The notes: generated by a model from the sequence alone, not told the origin. A stretch of DNA of 64,000 nt from an uncultured Pseudoruegeria sp. (GCA_947498155.1 CANMJD010000005.1:62001-126000), one strand, 5' to 3'. Counted from the first letter of the stretch, positions 9,083 to 17,918 are shown. A program made the numbers and translations.

Positions 9083-9589
9083 ATGACAGATTCTACCTCA
9101 AAATGGCTGAAAGACGAACTGGATCGCCGGATCATTCGAGAGCTGCAGCGCAACGCGCGTGAGTCGACCTCGAATATTGCAGCGCGTCTTGAAGTGGCCC
9201 GATCAACCGTGCATGAACGCATTGCCCGCATGGAAAAGGACGGTGTGATCACCGGCTATTCCGTTGTCCTCAGCCGTAATCCAAGCGAGGAAAACGTGCA
9301 GGTGATGGTTTTCCTTGAGATAAAACAACAAGAAACCCGCAAGATTTTGCATAAAATATCGCAGTATTCCGAAGTGCGTGTCTGTTTGTCGATCAACGGC
9401 GAGTTTGACCTTTTTGTCAGCGTTGAGGCGCCGCGTATCGAGGATCTGGACATTGTTATTGACGAAATCGGCATGATGCCGGGTGTGTTGCGCACAAGAT
9501 CCTTTGTTGTCTTTGGCCGACGGTTTGACCGGCGCTATAAGGAAACAGCCCAACGGATCACCGAACAAGTGATGGCCGATACGCGATAA
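9083..9589 (+). CDS. Lrp/AsnC family transcriptional regulator
   Basis: 168 residues. The N-terminal winged helix-turn-helix is typical (ELDRRIIRELQRNARESTS, then an IAARLEVARSTVHERIARM recognition helix), and it is followed by an effector-binding RAM domain (NVQVMVFLEIK, then CLSINGEFDLFVSVE). Such proteins form octamers that sense amino acids. It is divergent from gcdH and precedes the racemase-like gene, so it is the natural local regulator of the lysine-type catabolic genes, with lysine or 2-aminoadipate as possible effector (inference). No clear Shine-Dalgarno precedes the ATG; a palindrome sits there instead, which would let binding block its own expression. Confidence 0.93.
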   Translation: MTDSTSKWLKDELDRRIIRELQRNARESTSNIAARLEVARSTVHERIARMEKDGVITGYSVVLSRNPSEENVQVMVFLEIKQQETRKILHKISQYSEVRVCLSINGEFDLFVSVEAPRIEDLDIVIDEIGMMPGVLRTRSFVVFGRRFDRRYKETAQRITEQVMADTR

Positions 9590-9705
9590 TTGCGCCTTTC
9601 TGCCGTGTTTTGCGGGCAGAATGGCAGGTTGTTGACAATATGCCGGACTCTGGCGTGACTGTGCCGCGATACGGTCAGTGGATCTTCGGCAACAAGGACC
9701 CTCTT

Positions 9706-10416
9706 ATGCACGCGCACAAGCCGCCAACCGCTTTTCTCGGTATTCTGATGCTGGACACCGATTTTCCGCGCATTCTGGGCGATGCTGGCAACGCAGAAAG
9801 CTATCCCTTTCCGGTTCGCATTACCAAAGTGCGCGGGGCGGGGGCTTTGGATATTGTCAAACCCGGACAGCCCAACAGCAGCCTGTTGCCCGACTTCATC
9901 GCCGCCGCCCAGAAGCTGGAACAGGACGGGGCCGTGGCGATTACCTCTACCTGCGGGTTTCTGGTGCATTTTCAGGATGAGATTGCCCAAGCGGTGGGCA
10001 TTCCGGTCATCGTTTCAGCGCTGTCGCTTTATCCGGTTGTTCAACAGGCCTGTGGGCGCGCGCCTATCGGGATTCTGACCGCTTCCGCCAGCAATCTGGC
10101 CGCCGGTGGGCTAACGGCGGCGGGCATTCCGGCTGATGAGGTGCGGATCGCTGGCTTTGAAACCTGCCCTGCCTTCGTCGATGCCATTTTGTCAGATAAG
10201 ACCGTATCAAATGCGGAATTCGATATCGAGAGCATCGCCGCCCATGCGGTAAAACAGGCAGAGCACCTGCTGAAGCAGACGCCGGAAATTAGAGGGTTTT
10301 TGCTCGAATGTGGCAACCTGCCACCCTATGCCGCCGCAATCCGGAGCGCAACGCAGCGTCCGGTTTTTACAAGCCTGGACGCCGCGCAACTGTTGTGGGA
10401 TGCCTCAGAACTTTAA
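9706..10416 (+). CDS. Aspartate/glutamate racemase-superfamily protein
   Basis: 236 residues from the ATG at 9706, chosen because AAGGA lies seven bases upstream; an in-frame ATG at 9640 and a TTG at 9610 lack ribosome sites. The opening IGILMLDTDFPR-like segment, a first cysteine in TSTCGFL and a second in LLECGNLPPY match the two-cysteine layout of the Asp/Glu racemase fold, which also includes hydantoin racemases and arylmalonate decarboxylase. A racemase acting on lysine or an intermediate would link to the DadA-like flavoprotein of the cluster. That is inference; the substrate is not readable. Its 3' end overlaps the convergent ThDP enzyme gene by 12 bases. Confidence 0.82.
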   Translation: MHAHKPPTAFLGILMLDTDFPRILGDAGNAESYPFPVRITKVRGAGALDIVKPGQPNSSLLPDFIAAAQKLEQDGAVAITSTCGFLVHFQDEIAQAVGIPVIVSALSLYPVVQQACGRAPIGILTASASNLAAGGLTAAGIPADEVRIAGFETCPAFVDAILSDKTVSNAEFDIESIAAHAVKQAEHLLKQTPEIRGFLLECGNLPPYAAAIRSATQRPVFTSLDAAQLLWDASEL

Positions 10417-12144
10417 TCTGTCAGAGGCAAGGGCAAGGGGATCACGTCCGGTCTTTTTGAGCCATGAGAAGACCGGCGGCACACGTTCGGCCAGCGACTC
10501 TATGATAACATCGATAAAACACGGGCCGTCATGGGCAAGAGCATCGGCAAAGGCGGACTCAAATTCCTCGAGCGTTTGAACTTGCCAAGCTTTCAAACCA
10601 AAGGACTCTGCGATTTTGGCGGCATTGGCTTTGGTGAAATCGACCGAATAGCAATCATTTGCCCCGCGTCCTTCCATCCGGTGAAGCCCCTTGATCCAGC
10701 CAAAGCATCCATTGTTGAACTGGATCAGTTTGGCGGGACAGTTAAGCCGAACGAGAGTTTCCAGCTCGCCGACGCTCATGTTGAAAGAACCATCGCCAAA
10801 AAGGCCGATTGTTGTTTTCTCCGGCTCGGCTTTCCACGCGCCGACGACAGCAGGAATGGCATACCCCAATCCGCCATAGGCACGCGGGATGATAAAGGTG
10901 CTTTCGGTGTCCCCCATGCGCAAGAACCGCGTCATATAAGGGGTGGGAGTACCGGCGTCCGACAGGATATTTACCGGGTGTTGCAGCTGATTAGAAAAAG
11001 CCCGCACCACCGGTTCCGGCCGCAACGGCAAATCATGGTCGTGAAACAATGGCTCGGCATTCGCCCAGAATTCCGTGCGGTAGCTGTTGAGGGTTTCAAC
11101 CCAGTCCGGCGATTTGGCAACGCGATCTTTGGCGGCTGCCCCCAAGGCCTCTAGAACCAGTCGCACGTCTCCGGCGATGGACAGGGTGTTTTCTGTCATG
11201 TTGGCCAAGACCTGCGGGTCGATATCCACCTGCGCGACTTTGCGGCTCGGGTTTTTGCTCGGGAAAGACCAACCGATTGAGACGACCGAACCCACCTTGG
11301 AACCAAGGTAGACAAGCAGGTCTGCCTCTTCCATCGCCATATTGGCATGGGGGTGATAGCCATTGTCGCCAATCACACCGATGGCAAGCGGGTGGTCATC
11401 GGGCATGGTGCTCTGGCCGGTGATCGTGGTGACAACCGGCACGTTCATGGCTTCGGCAAAGCTCTGCAGCGCGCCGCGGGCCCGCGATCTGTTGGCCCCG
11501 CCACCCGCAACAAGAAGCGGGCGCTCTGCCTGTTCGATCAGATCAAGAAGGGCGTCGGTGCGGCCTGGTTCGGACATGGTGGGATAGGCGGGGAAGTTTT
11601 TGCATTCTTCTTCGATGTGCAGGGAATACAATTCGTCCGGCACCTCGGCCTTCAGCATGTCTTCGGGGATCACAAGATGTACAGCCCCCGGTTTGCCGGT
11701 GGTGGCGATGCGGAACGCGCGGCGAATGATTTCCGGAATTTTCTCGGGCGATTTGATCTGGATCGAGGCTTTGGTGACCGGTTCGAAGAGTTTGACGCAG
11801 TCCAGTTCGGTGATCACCCCGCGGCCTTCACCGGACAGGGGGACGTCGATGGTCATCAGAATTACCGGCACAGAAGAGGCATTGGCTTCTGCAACCGGAG
11901 GCAGGGAATACATCGCCCCAGCACCCGATGGCGCTTCGAATACGCCAACCTTGTTAGAGATTCGCGCATAGGCGTCGGCCATATATCCGGCGCTGCGCTC
12001 GTCGCGGCACATGACATGTTCGATCAGATCCGTGCGGCGCTGCAACGCGCTATAAAGCGGCACATTAGTATCACCGGGCACGCCGAACATCGTGTCCACG
12101 CCATAACGGCCCAACATTTCAACAAGTATATCTGCACCCAGCAT
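10405..12144 (-). CDS. ThDP-dependent decarboxylase/acetolactate-synthase-like enzyme
   Basis: 579 residues. The start at 12144 has an AGGAGG site five bases upstream. The three thiamine enzyme domains are present: N-terminal Pyr domain with catalytic Glu in CRDERSAGY (about residue 50), a central domain, and a C-terminal PP domain with GDGSF ending in FNN as the Mg-ThDP motif. The overall pattern matches IlvB-like proteins, but no small regulatory subunit is nearby. Relatives include 5-guanidino-2-oxopentanoate decarboxylase and other 2-oxo-acid decarboxylases. In this cluster 2-oxoadipate or 2-oxo-6-aminohexanoate are possible substrates (inference). It is divergent from the aminoadipate-semialdehyde dehydrogenase. 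Confidence 0.85.
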   Translation of the reverse strand: MLGADILVEMLGRYGVDTMFGVPGDTNVPLYSALQRRTDLIEHVMCRDERSAGYMADAYARISNKVGVFEAPSGAGAMYSLPPVAEANASSVPVILMTIDVPLSGEGRGVITELDCVKLFEPVTKASIQIKSPEKIPEIIRRAFRIATTGKPGAVHLVIPEDMLKAEVPDELYSLHIEEECKNFPAYPTMSEPGRTDALLDLIEQAERPLLVAGGGANRSRARGALQSFAEAMNVPVVTTITGQSTMPDDHPLAIGVIGDNGYHPHANMAMEEADLLVYLGSKVGSVVSIGWSFPSKNPSRKVAQVDIDPQVLANMTENTLSIAGDVRLVLEALGAAAKDRVAKSPDWVETLNSYRTEFWANAEPLFHDHDLPLRPEPVVRAFSNQLQHPVNILSDAGTPTPYMTRFLRMGDTESTFIIPRAYGGLGYAIPAVVGAWKAEPEKTTIGLFGDGSFNMSVGELETLVRLNCPAKLIQFNNGCFGWIKGLHRMEGRGANDCYSVDFTKANAAKIAESFGLKAWQVQTLEEFESAFADALAHDGPCFIDVIIESLAERVPPVFSWLKKTGRDPLALASDRLKF

Positions 12145-12204
12145 AAACGCCTCCTTTTGGTCAGCCCCAAACTGCGTGGGGGAGGCGTCGACTCGCATCC
12201 GACG

Positions 12205-12236
12205 AATTGCCGGATTTTGGCAATTTGCTGGCAATT
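12205..12236. promoter_or_regulatory. Candidate operator with three GGCAATT half-sites
   Basis: AATTGCC (12205-12211) and GGCAATT (12219-12225) form a perfect inverted repeat with a 7-bp spacer, and a third GGCAATT follows at 12230-12236. The array lies between the divergent ThDP enzyme and aldehyde dehydrogenase genes and resembles the element at 9060-9082. Helically phased half-sites suit an Lrp-type octamer; the binding protein is inferred. Confidence 0.5.
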
Positions 12237-12304
12237 TACTGGGCTGCACCGGGTGCTGTGCTCAGCGCAAGTTTGAGGAAACAGACCTTCATTCGGAGAC
12301 CGTT

Positions 12305-13807
12305 ATGTCGTTCCAATCCATTCTTACTGCCTGTGGCCTGACCGCCGATTACACAACCGGCGGCGCGCTCAAAGTGACTACACCCATCGATGGCTCGATC
12401 ATTGCCGAGGTGAAAACTCACAGCGTCGCCGATGCCGAGGCCGCGATTGCCAATGCCAAAAAAGCTTTTGCAAAGTGGCGGTTGGTCCCCGGTCCCCGTC
12501 GGGGCGAACTGGTGCGGCTTCTGGGTGAAGAACTGCGGGCAGAGAAGGAAAATCTGGGCAAGCTTGTCACCCTTGAATGCGGCAAAATCTATCAGGAAGG
12601 CTTGGGTGAAGTTCAGGAAATGATCGATATCTGTGACTTTGCTGTGGGGTTGTCGCGTCAGCTTTACGGTCTGACCATCGCGTCGGAACGCCCCGGCCAT
12701 GCCATGCGGGAAAGCTGGCATCCTGCCGGAACCTGCGGTGTGATCACGGCGTTCAACTTTCCGGTTGCCCCGTGGTGCTGGAACGCCGCCTTGGCGCTTG
12801 TCTGTGGTGATCCGGTGATCGCCAAACCGTCTGAAAAGACCCCTTTGACCATGTTGGCCGTGCAAATCATCTGCGAGCGGGTCATGGCGCGGTTCGGAGA
12901 GGACGCACCCGATGGGTTGATACAATGCCTGATCGGCGAACGTGAGGTCGGCGAAGCGCTGACAGCGTCGCCGGACGTGGCGCTCGTTTCGGCCACGGGT
13001 TCTGTTCCGATGGGTAAGGCTGTCGCGGCGGATATGTCCAAACGGTTGGGCAAAACGATTCTGGAACTGGGCGGCAATAACGCAATGATCGTGGCCCCTT
13101 CTGCCGATCTGGAAATGGCCCTGCGCGCGATTGTTTTTTCCGCCGTCGGCACCGCTGGTCAGCGCTGTACCTCCCTGCGCCGTTTGATCGTCCATAAGGA
13201 CGTGTATGCCGCCTTGATCCCCCGTTTGATTGCCGCCTATGAAACCCTTGCGGTTGGCGATCCGCTGGAGGCCACTACGCTTGTCGGCCCGCTGATCGAC
13301 ACCGATGCCCTGACGGCGATGGATACAGCCCTTAAGGCCGCGCAGGCCGAGGGCGGCACCGTGCATGGCGGTGGTCAGGCGCTTTGCGATGCCTATCCGG
13401 ATGCAGCCTATGCGCATCCCGCAATCGTCGAGATGCCAAGCCAGAGCGCGATCATGCACCACGAAACCTTTGCACCGATCCTGTATGCCGTGCCCTATAC
13501 GACGCTGGAAGAGGCGATCCAGCTGCAAAACGACGTACCACAGGGTCTGTCCTCCTGCATCTTCACGACGGACATCCGCGAGGCCGAAACCTTCTTGTCG
13601 GCCGCCGGATCCGACTGCGGTATCGCCAACGTCAACATCGGCCCGTCGGGGGCCGAGATTGGCGGTGCTTTTGGCGGGGAAAAGGACACAGGCGGCGGGC
13701 GCGAAAGCGGCTCGGATGCGTGGAAAGCCTATATGCGCCGGCAAACCAACACGGTGAACTATTCGCGCGAATTGCCGCTGGCACAGGGCATTAAGTTCGA
13801 CATCTGA
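12305..13807 (+). CDS. amaB: 2-aminoadipate semialdehyde dehydrogenase (piperideine-6-carboxylate dehydrogenase)
   Basis: 500 residues from the ATG at 12305 (GGAG just upstream). It is an aldehyde dehydrogenase of the ALDH7/antiquitin type, with the base Glu254 in LELGGNNA and catalytic Cys288 in GQRCTS. ALDH7-like stretches include WNAALALVCGD and a C-terminal GGAFGGEKDTGGGRESGSD. It would oxidise 2-aminoadipate 6-semialdehyde, in equilibrium with piperideine-6-carboxylate, to 2-aminoadipate with NAD(P). The next gene downstream encodes a lysine 6-dehydrogenase-like protein that makes this substrate, which strongly supports the call. First of three + strand genes with short gaps (28 and 17 bases). 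Confidence 0.92.
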   Translation: MSFQSILTACGLTADYTTGGALKVTTPIDGSIIAEVKTHSVADAEAAIANAKKAFAKWRLVPGPRRGELVRLLGEELRAEKENLGKLVTLECGKIYQEGLGEVQEMIDICDFAVGLSRQLYGLTIASERPGHAMRESWHPAGTCGVITAFNFPVAPWCWNAALALVCGDPVIAKPSEKTPLTMLAVQIICERVMARFGEDAPDGLIQCLIGEREVGEALTASPDVALVSATGSVPMGKAVAADMSKRLGKTILELGGNNAMIVAPSADLEMALRAIVFSAVGTAGQRCTSLRRLIVHKDVYAALIPRLIAAYETLAVGDPLEATTLVGPLIDTDALTAMDTALKAAQAEGGTVHGGGQALCDAYPDAAYAHPAIVEMPSQSAIMHHETFAPILYAVPYTTLEEAIQLQNDVPQGLSSCIFTTDIREAETFLSAAGSDCGIANVNIGPSGAEIGGAFGGEKDTGGGRESGSDAWKAYMRRQTNTVNYSRELPLAQGIKFDI

Positions 13808-13835
13808 TCTAGGTCATTCTTTGTAAGGAAACCCC

Positions 13836-14894
13836 ATGAAGAAAATCGCTGTTTTGGGCCTTGGCAAGATCGGTACGCTTGCGGCGGAACTGCTGCACCG
13901 CTCAGGTTTCGAGGTCACTGGCATTGACATGACCCCGCCCAGAGAGGCGCTTGCCTTTCCGGTGAAATCTCTGGATTTGGCGCAGGGTGATCAGGTCGAA
14001 GACGCCCTGTCCACGCAGGATGCGGTGCTGTCCTGTCTGCCCTTTAGCCTGAATGCCAAACTGGCAGAGATCGCCCATGCGCAGGGGATTCATTACTTTG
14101 ATTTGACCGAGGATGTGCCTACGACCAAGGCGATACTGGAACTGAGCAAAACCTCTAGGGGGTTGATGGCCCCGCAATGTGGTCTGGCCCCGGGTTTTGT
14201 CGGCATCATTGGCGCGGATTTGATTGCCTCGCTTGATGACTGTCGCAGTTGCAAGATGCGCGTCGGGGCTTTGCCCCAAAACCCCACGGGGATGATGGGT
14301 TATGCGTTCAACTGGTCGCCTGAAGGGGTGGTCAACGAATATCTGAACGATTGTGAAGTCATCGAAGGCGGTGAGATAAAATGGGTTTCGGCCATGGAAT
14401 GGCTGGAGGATATCTATATCGATGGTGTGCGGCTAGAGGCCTTTACCACCTCTGGCGGGCTTGGCACTATGTGCGAGACCTATCTGGGTCGTGTTGATAA
14501 TATTGATTATAAAACAATGCGATATCCGGGTCACGCCGCCCAGATGAATTTCTTTTTCCACGAATTGCTGATGCGCGACCATCGTAAGGAGGCCGGTGAA
14601 ATACTGGTGAATGCCAAACCGCCGGTGCAGGACGATGTGGTCTATGTCCATGTCGCCGCTGAAGGGATGCAAAACGGACGCTTGCAGCGACGCGAATTTG
14701 TCCGGGGATACAGGCCGATCGAGGTGGCTGGACAGCAGCGCACCGCGATTGCCTGGACCACTGCGGCCTCGGTTGTTGCGGTCATCGAGATGGTGCGGGA
14801 CGGTACGCTGCCAAGCCAAGGTTTCCTGCGGCAGGAAGACATCCCCCTTACTGCGTTTTTGCAAACCCCGACCGGCAGCCTTTACGCTGGTTAA
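13836..14894 (+). CDS. Lysine 6-dehydrogenase (saccharopine dehydrogenase-like fold)
   Basis: 352 residues beginning MKKIAVLGLGKIGTLAAELL, a Rossmann nucleotide-binding fold, followed by the saccharopine-dehydrogenase-type domain (MAPQCGLAPGFVGIIGADL, about residues 111-129). Its length matches bacterial lysine 6-dehydrogenases, which deaminate the epsilon amino group of L-lysine with NAD to give 2-aminoadipate semialdehyde. True saccharopine reductases are longer or fused to LKR, so the shorter form fits better. A good site (GTAAGGA) precedes the start. Position between semialdehyde dehydrogenase and aminotransferase places it as the entry step of the pathway. The substrate is inferred from family and context. 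Confidence 0.85.
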   Translation: MKKIAVLGLGKIGTLAAELLHRSGFEVTGIDMTPPREALAFPVKSLDLAQGDQVEDALSTQDAVLSCLPFSLNAKLAEIAHAQGIHYFDLTEDVPTTKAILELSKTSRGLMAPQCGLAPGFVGIIGADLIASLDDCRSCKMRVGALPQNPTGMMGYAFNWSPEGVVNEYLNDCEVIEGGEIKWVSAMEWLEDIYIDGVRLEAFTTSGGLGTMCETYLGRVDNIDYKTMRYPGHAAQMNFFFHELLMRDHRKEAGEILVNAKPPVQDDVVYVHVAAEGMQNGRLQRREFVRGYRPIEVAGQQRTAIAWTTAASVVAVIEMVRDGTLPSQGFLRQEDIPLTAFLQTPTGSLYAG

Positions 14895-14911
14895 CCCCGG
14901 AAAGTCCTTTC

Positions 14912-16093
14912 ATGTTCAGCAAAGCCAACCGCATCTCAGGCATGGCCCTGTCCGAAATCGTACAGCTTTCCGAAGCGGCAGGCCGGCTTCGGGCCGAGGG
15001 GCAGGACGTCCTGTCTTTTGCCACCGGAGAGCCGGATTTTCCGACCCCTGCACATATTCGCGCGGCTGCAACGGCGGCGATGAATGCAGGTGACACGCGT
15101 TATCCGCCGACGGCGGGCACCGCTGCCTTGCGCAAGGCCGTGGCCCGGCAGGCCCATGGCACCCAGAAGGCAGAAAACGTGATCATCTGTACCGGTGCGA
15201 AACAAGTGATCGCCAATGCATTTGCCGCCACCCTGAACGCCGGGGACGAGGTGATTATCCCGGCACCCTACTGGAGCACCTATATCGATTGCGTGCAGCT
15301 TTTTGAGGGCCGTCCGGTGGTGATCCCCTGCGACGCCACACAGGGGTTTAAACTGACAGCGGCCCAGCTTGAGGCAGCGATCACGCCCAAAACCAAATGG
15401 CTGATGCTGAACTCGCCCTCAAACCCAAGTGGTGCGGTGTATACCGCGGCGGAACTGGCAGAGGTGCAAGACGTCCTGTTGCGCCATCCCCATGTCTGGC
15501 TTTTGTCTGACGAGATTTACGAGCATATCTGCTATGTGCCTTTCGCCTCGGCCACCACGTCGATGCCAAAGATTCAGGACCGCCTGCTGATCGTCAACGG
15601 AGTGTCCAAGGCGCATTCCATGACCGGCTGGCGCATCGGCTGGGGCATCAGCACGCCGGAACTGATCAGGGCGATGACCACGGTGCAGGGGCAGATTACC
15701 TCTGGTGCCTCGACACTTTCGCAAGCCGCCGCCGTGGCTGCGCTTGAAGGCGGGGTGGATCATCTTGAAAGCCGCCGCAGGGCGTTTCAAAACCGTCGGG
15801 ATATGGTCTGCCGTACGCTCAATGCGATCACCGGCCTTTCCTGTGCCCAGCCAGAGGGCGCGTTTTATATGTTTCCCTCCTGCCAAGCGCTTTTGGGGCA
15901 GGCGTTGGTCGGGGGCCACAGGGTTTCAGACGACTCTGAATTTTGCCGGTTTGTCCTTGAGAAAAGCGGTCTTGTTCTGGTGCCTGGCCGTGCCTTTGGC
16001 ATGCCGAACCATTTTCGCCTGTCCTATGCCTACGCCGAAGAGGCGCTTCGGGACGGGTTGGAAAGGCTTGGTGAGGTCACGCGACTAAGGTGA
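14912..16093 (+). CDS. Class I PLP aminotransferase, probable 2-aminoadipate aminotransferase
   Basis: 393 residues of fold-type I, subgroup I-alpha/gamma. Features in order: TGEPDFPTP, the NSPSNPSGAVY loop, LLSDEIYEH with the cofactor-contacting Asp, and Schiff-base Lys233 in NGVSKAHSMTGWR. The C-terminal FRLSYA holds the Arg that binds the substrate alpha-carboxylate. Family members are aspartate/prephenate-type transaminases of broad range. As third gene after semialdehyde dehydrogenase and lysine dehydrogenase, conversion of 2-aminoadipate to 2-oxoadipate is the likely job, feeding the E1 and GcdH enzymes on the other strand (inference). Confidence 0.88.
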   Translation: MFSKANRISGMALSEIVQLSEAAGRLRAEGQDVLSFATGEPDFPTPAHIRAAATAAMNAGDTRYPPTAGTAALRKAVARQAHGTQKAENVIICTGAKQVIANAFAATLNAGDEVIIPAPYWSTYIDCVQLFEGRPVVIPCDATQGFKLTAAQLEAAITPKTKWLMLNSPSNPSGAVYTAAELAEVQDVLLRHPHVWLLSDEIYEHICYVPFASATTSMPKIQDRLLIVNGVSKAHSMTGWRIGWGISTPELIRAMTTVQGQITSGASTLSQAAAVAALEGGVDHLESRRRAFQNRRDMVCRTLNAITGLSCAQPEGAFYMFPSCQALLGQALVGGHRVSDDSEFCRFVLEKSGLVLVPGRAFGMPNHFRLSYAYAEEALRDGLERLGEVTRLR

Positions 16094-16329
16094 TAGGGTA
16101 AGCGCCAGACCATCGAAAAAAATCATGCAGAGGAGGCGCGCTTTCCCGCCGTTTGCTGCATGCTGTGCATACGCAAAAGATGGACCCAGAAAATTTCGTC
16201 GTGATGCGGTGGTTCAAGGGCTTTATCCGCGGCTGAGGGGGCGCTGGATGGCAGGTGATCGATGGCCATCGCCACAAGGCCGATCAGGGTGCGATTGCCA
16301 ATCGGACCGGTAGAGGCCTACATTAGGTT

Positions 16330-17031
16330 CTACCCTTCTTCTGTACCGACAAACATCCGGTCTTTGGCGGCGCTAATATGGTGACGCATACTCGCCTCTG
16401 CGACCTCTGGCTGTTGCAAGCGGATTGCATTCAGCACGGCGCGGTGTTCGGACAGAACTAGTTCCTGTCGCGCCGGTGTGTCCAACAACGTTAAGGAGCG
16501 CGACAGTTTTACGCCATGAGCGATTTGCGGGCCAAGCGACTCTAGCACCGAGGCAAAAAACGGGTTTTTAGAGGCACGGGCGATGGCAAGGTGCAGCTTC
16601 TGGTCGGCCTCAACCCCCATGGCGTTGTTTTCATAGGCATCCGCCATCACCTGATAGGCCTGATCCAGCAGGGCAAGATCGGCGTCATCCCTGCGCCGCG
16701 CCGCCCATGCGGCTGCAGCCCCTTCGACATCAATGCGGAATTCGTAGCAGCGCTGGACATCAGATACTGACTCCAGCGGGACAAAGCGGATCAATTGTCG
16801 ATCCGGTCGCCGCAGGACATAGCTGCCCGATCCGCGTCGGGACTGCACGATACCATCATCGCGCAGGCGCGAAAGTGCGGCGCGTACAATCGGGCGGGAA
16901 ACCGCAAAGCGCTGGGCCAGAACCTCTTCTGTGGGCAAGCGGCTGTGAACCGCATATTCCTCTTTAAGGATTTTCATCAGCAGTTGATCATAGACATGAT
17001 CGGCAAGTGAAGGGCGCGGGGTCTCGGGCAA
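16330..17031 (-). CDS. GntR family regulator, FadR/FCD subgroup
   Basis: 233 residues. The start is placed at a TTG (17029-17031) because AAGGAG lies six bases upstream; an upstream in-frame ATG at 17070 has no ribosome site. The N-terminal winged helix has GntR features (VYDQLLMKILKEEY, LPTEEVLAQRFAVSRPIVRAAL, then RRGSGSYV). The C-terminal helical FCD domain follows, with metal-ligand-type residues in EFRIDVE and the terminal MRHHISAA. It sits 161 bases downstream of, and co-directional with, the RraA-family gene and probably controls it; a repeat array in that gene's upstream region is a candidate operator. Confidence 0.9.
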   Translation of the reverse strand: MPETPRPSLADHVYDQLLMKILKEEYAVHSRLPTEEVLAQRFAVSRPIVRAALSRLRDDGIVQSRRGSGSYVLRRPDRQLIRFVPLESVSDVQRCYEFRIDVEGAAAAWAARRRDDADLALLDQAYQVMADAYENNAMGVEADQKLHLAIARASKNPFFASVLESLGPQIAHGVKLSRSLTLLDTPARQELVLSEHRAVLNAIRLQQPEVAEASMRHHISAAKDRMFVGTEEG

Positions 17032-17192
17032 AGGGGGCTCCTTGGTGTCAGAATGATTTGCGCATCTCATAAACGCTAAGGGCAGATCTGAAATAGCCCA
17101 TGTCTTACGATGGCAGCGGGGCGGAGCCTTTCGCCATCGCAACGGTATAAGGGGCGCAGATCAGGTGACCCCCCAAGTGGTTCAAGGTGTGT

Positions 17193-17918
17193 TTAGCGCC
17201 CCGTCTGGTCGCGCCATGTCGCGTATTTCGCTAGGTTCTCCGCATCCGTTGCCGGATAGAGTCCGATGATACCCGCCCCGTGGTTGACCTGTTCCAGAAC
17301 AAAATCTTCATAGGATTCCATCTGGAGGCATTCTTCGGCAATTTCATCGGCCAGATGGGCAGGGATCACCATGACACCGTCCCCGTCGCCCAACATCACA
17401 TCCCCCGGGAAAACCGGCGCATCCCCGCAAGAGATCGGGCAGTTGATTTCGATGGCTTCATGCAGGGTAAGGTTCGTAGGGGCCGAGGGGCAGGCGAAAT
17501 AGGCGGGCATCTCAAGGGCACCAATGCCAGTGGCATCGCGCACACCTCCGTCGGACACAACCCCCGCAGCCCCGCGTTTGGCAAGGCGGGTCACCAGAAT
17601 TGATCCGGCGGTTGCGGCCCGGCTGTCCTTGCGCGCATCCATGACCAGCACATGGCCTTCGGGGCAGTTCTCCACGGCGACGCGTTGCTTGTGGTCGGGG
17701 TTGCGGAAAACGGTGATCGGATTTCGGTCTTCGCGGGCGGGGATGTAGCGCAGGGTGAAGGCCTGACCGACCATGGTCACGGGCTTTGGCTGCACAGGAA
17801 CCACCCCCTGCACAAACTGGTTCCGCAATCCGCGCTTAAACAGAGCCGTCGCAACAGAGGCGGTGGACACGTTTTTCAATTTCGCGCGGGTCTCTTCGGA
17901 TAGCTTGTATGCGGTCAT
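17193..17918 (-). CDS. RraA-like family protein (possible 4-hydroxy-4-methyl-2-oxoglutarate aldolase type)
   Basis: 241 residues from the ATG at 17918 (AGGAATTG upstream). It carries the RraA-fold signatures RGAAGVVSDGGVRD (about 110-123) and PGDVMLGDGDGVMVIP (about 166-181), where Arg/Asp residues bind Mg and the 2-oxo acid. The family includes RNase E inhibitor RraA, HMG/CHA aldolases and many enzymes of unknown substrate. A catabolic lyase role is more likely than RNase control because a FadR-type regulator is encoded directly downstream. Substrate unknown. The upstream 379-base gap holds only the AT-rich repeat array. Confidence 0.85.
   Translation of the reverse strand: MTAYKLSEETRAKLKNVSTASVATALFKRGLRNQFVQGVVPVQPKPVTMVGQAFTLRYIPAREDRNPITVFRNPDHKQRVAVENCPEGHVLVMDARKDSRAATAGSILVTRLAKRGAAGVVSDGGVRDATGIGALEMPAYFACPSAPTNLTLHEAIEINCPISCGDAPVFPGDVMLGDGDGVMVIPAHLADEIAEECLQMESYEDFVLEQVNHGAGIIGLYPATDAENLAKYATWRDQTGR

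Noticed and set aside
12236-13744. Long - strand open frame (502 codons) opposite the semialdehyde dehydrogenase
   Set aside because: High-GC shadow: rich in Arg/Gly/His, no motifs, and entirely within an intact aldehyde dehydrogenase gene.
16077-16313. Short frames on both strands between the aminotransferase and GntR genes
   Set aside because: No ribosome site, odd composition and no conserved-looking segment; treated as non-coding.
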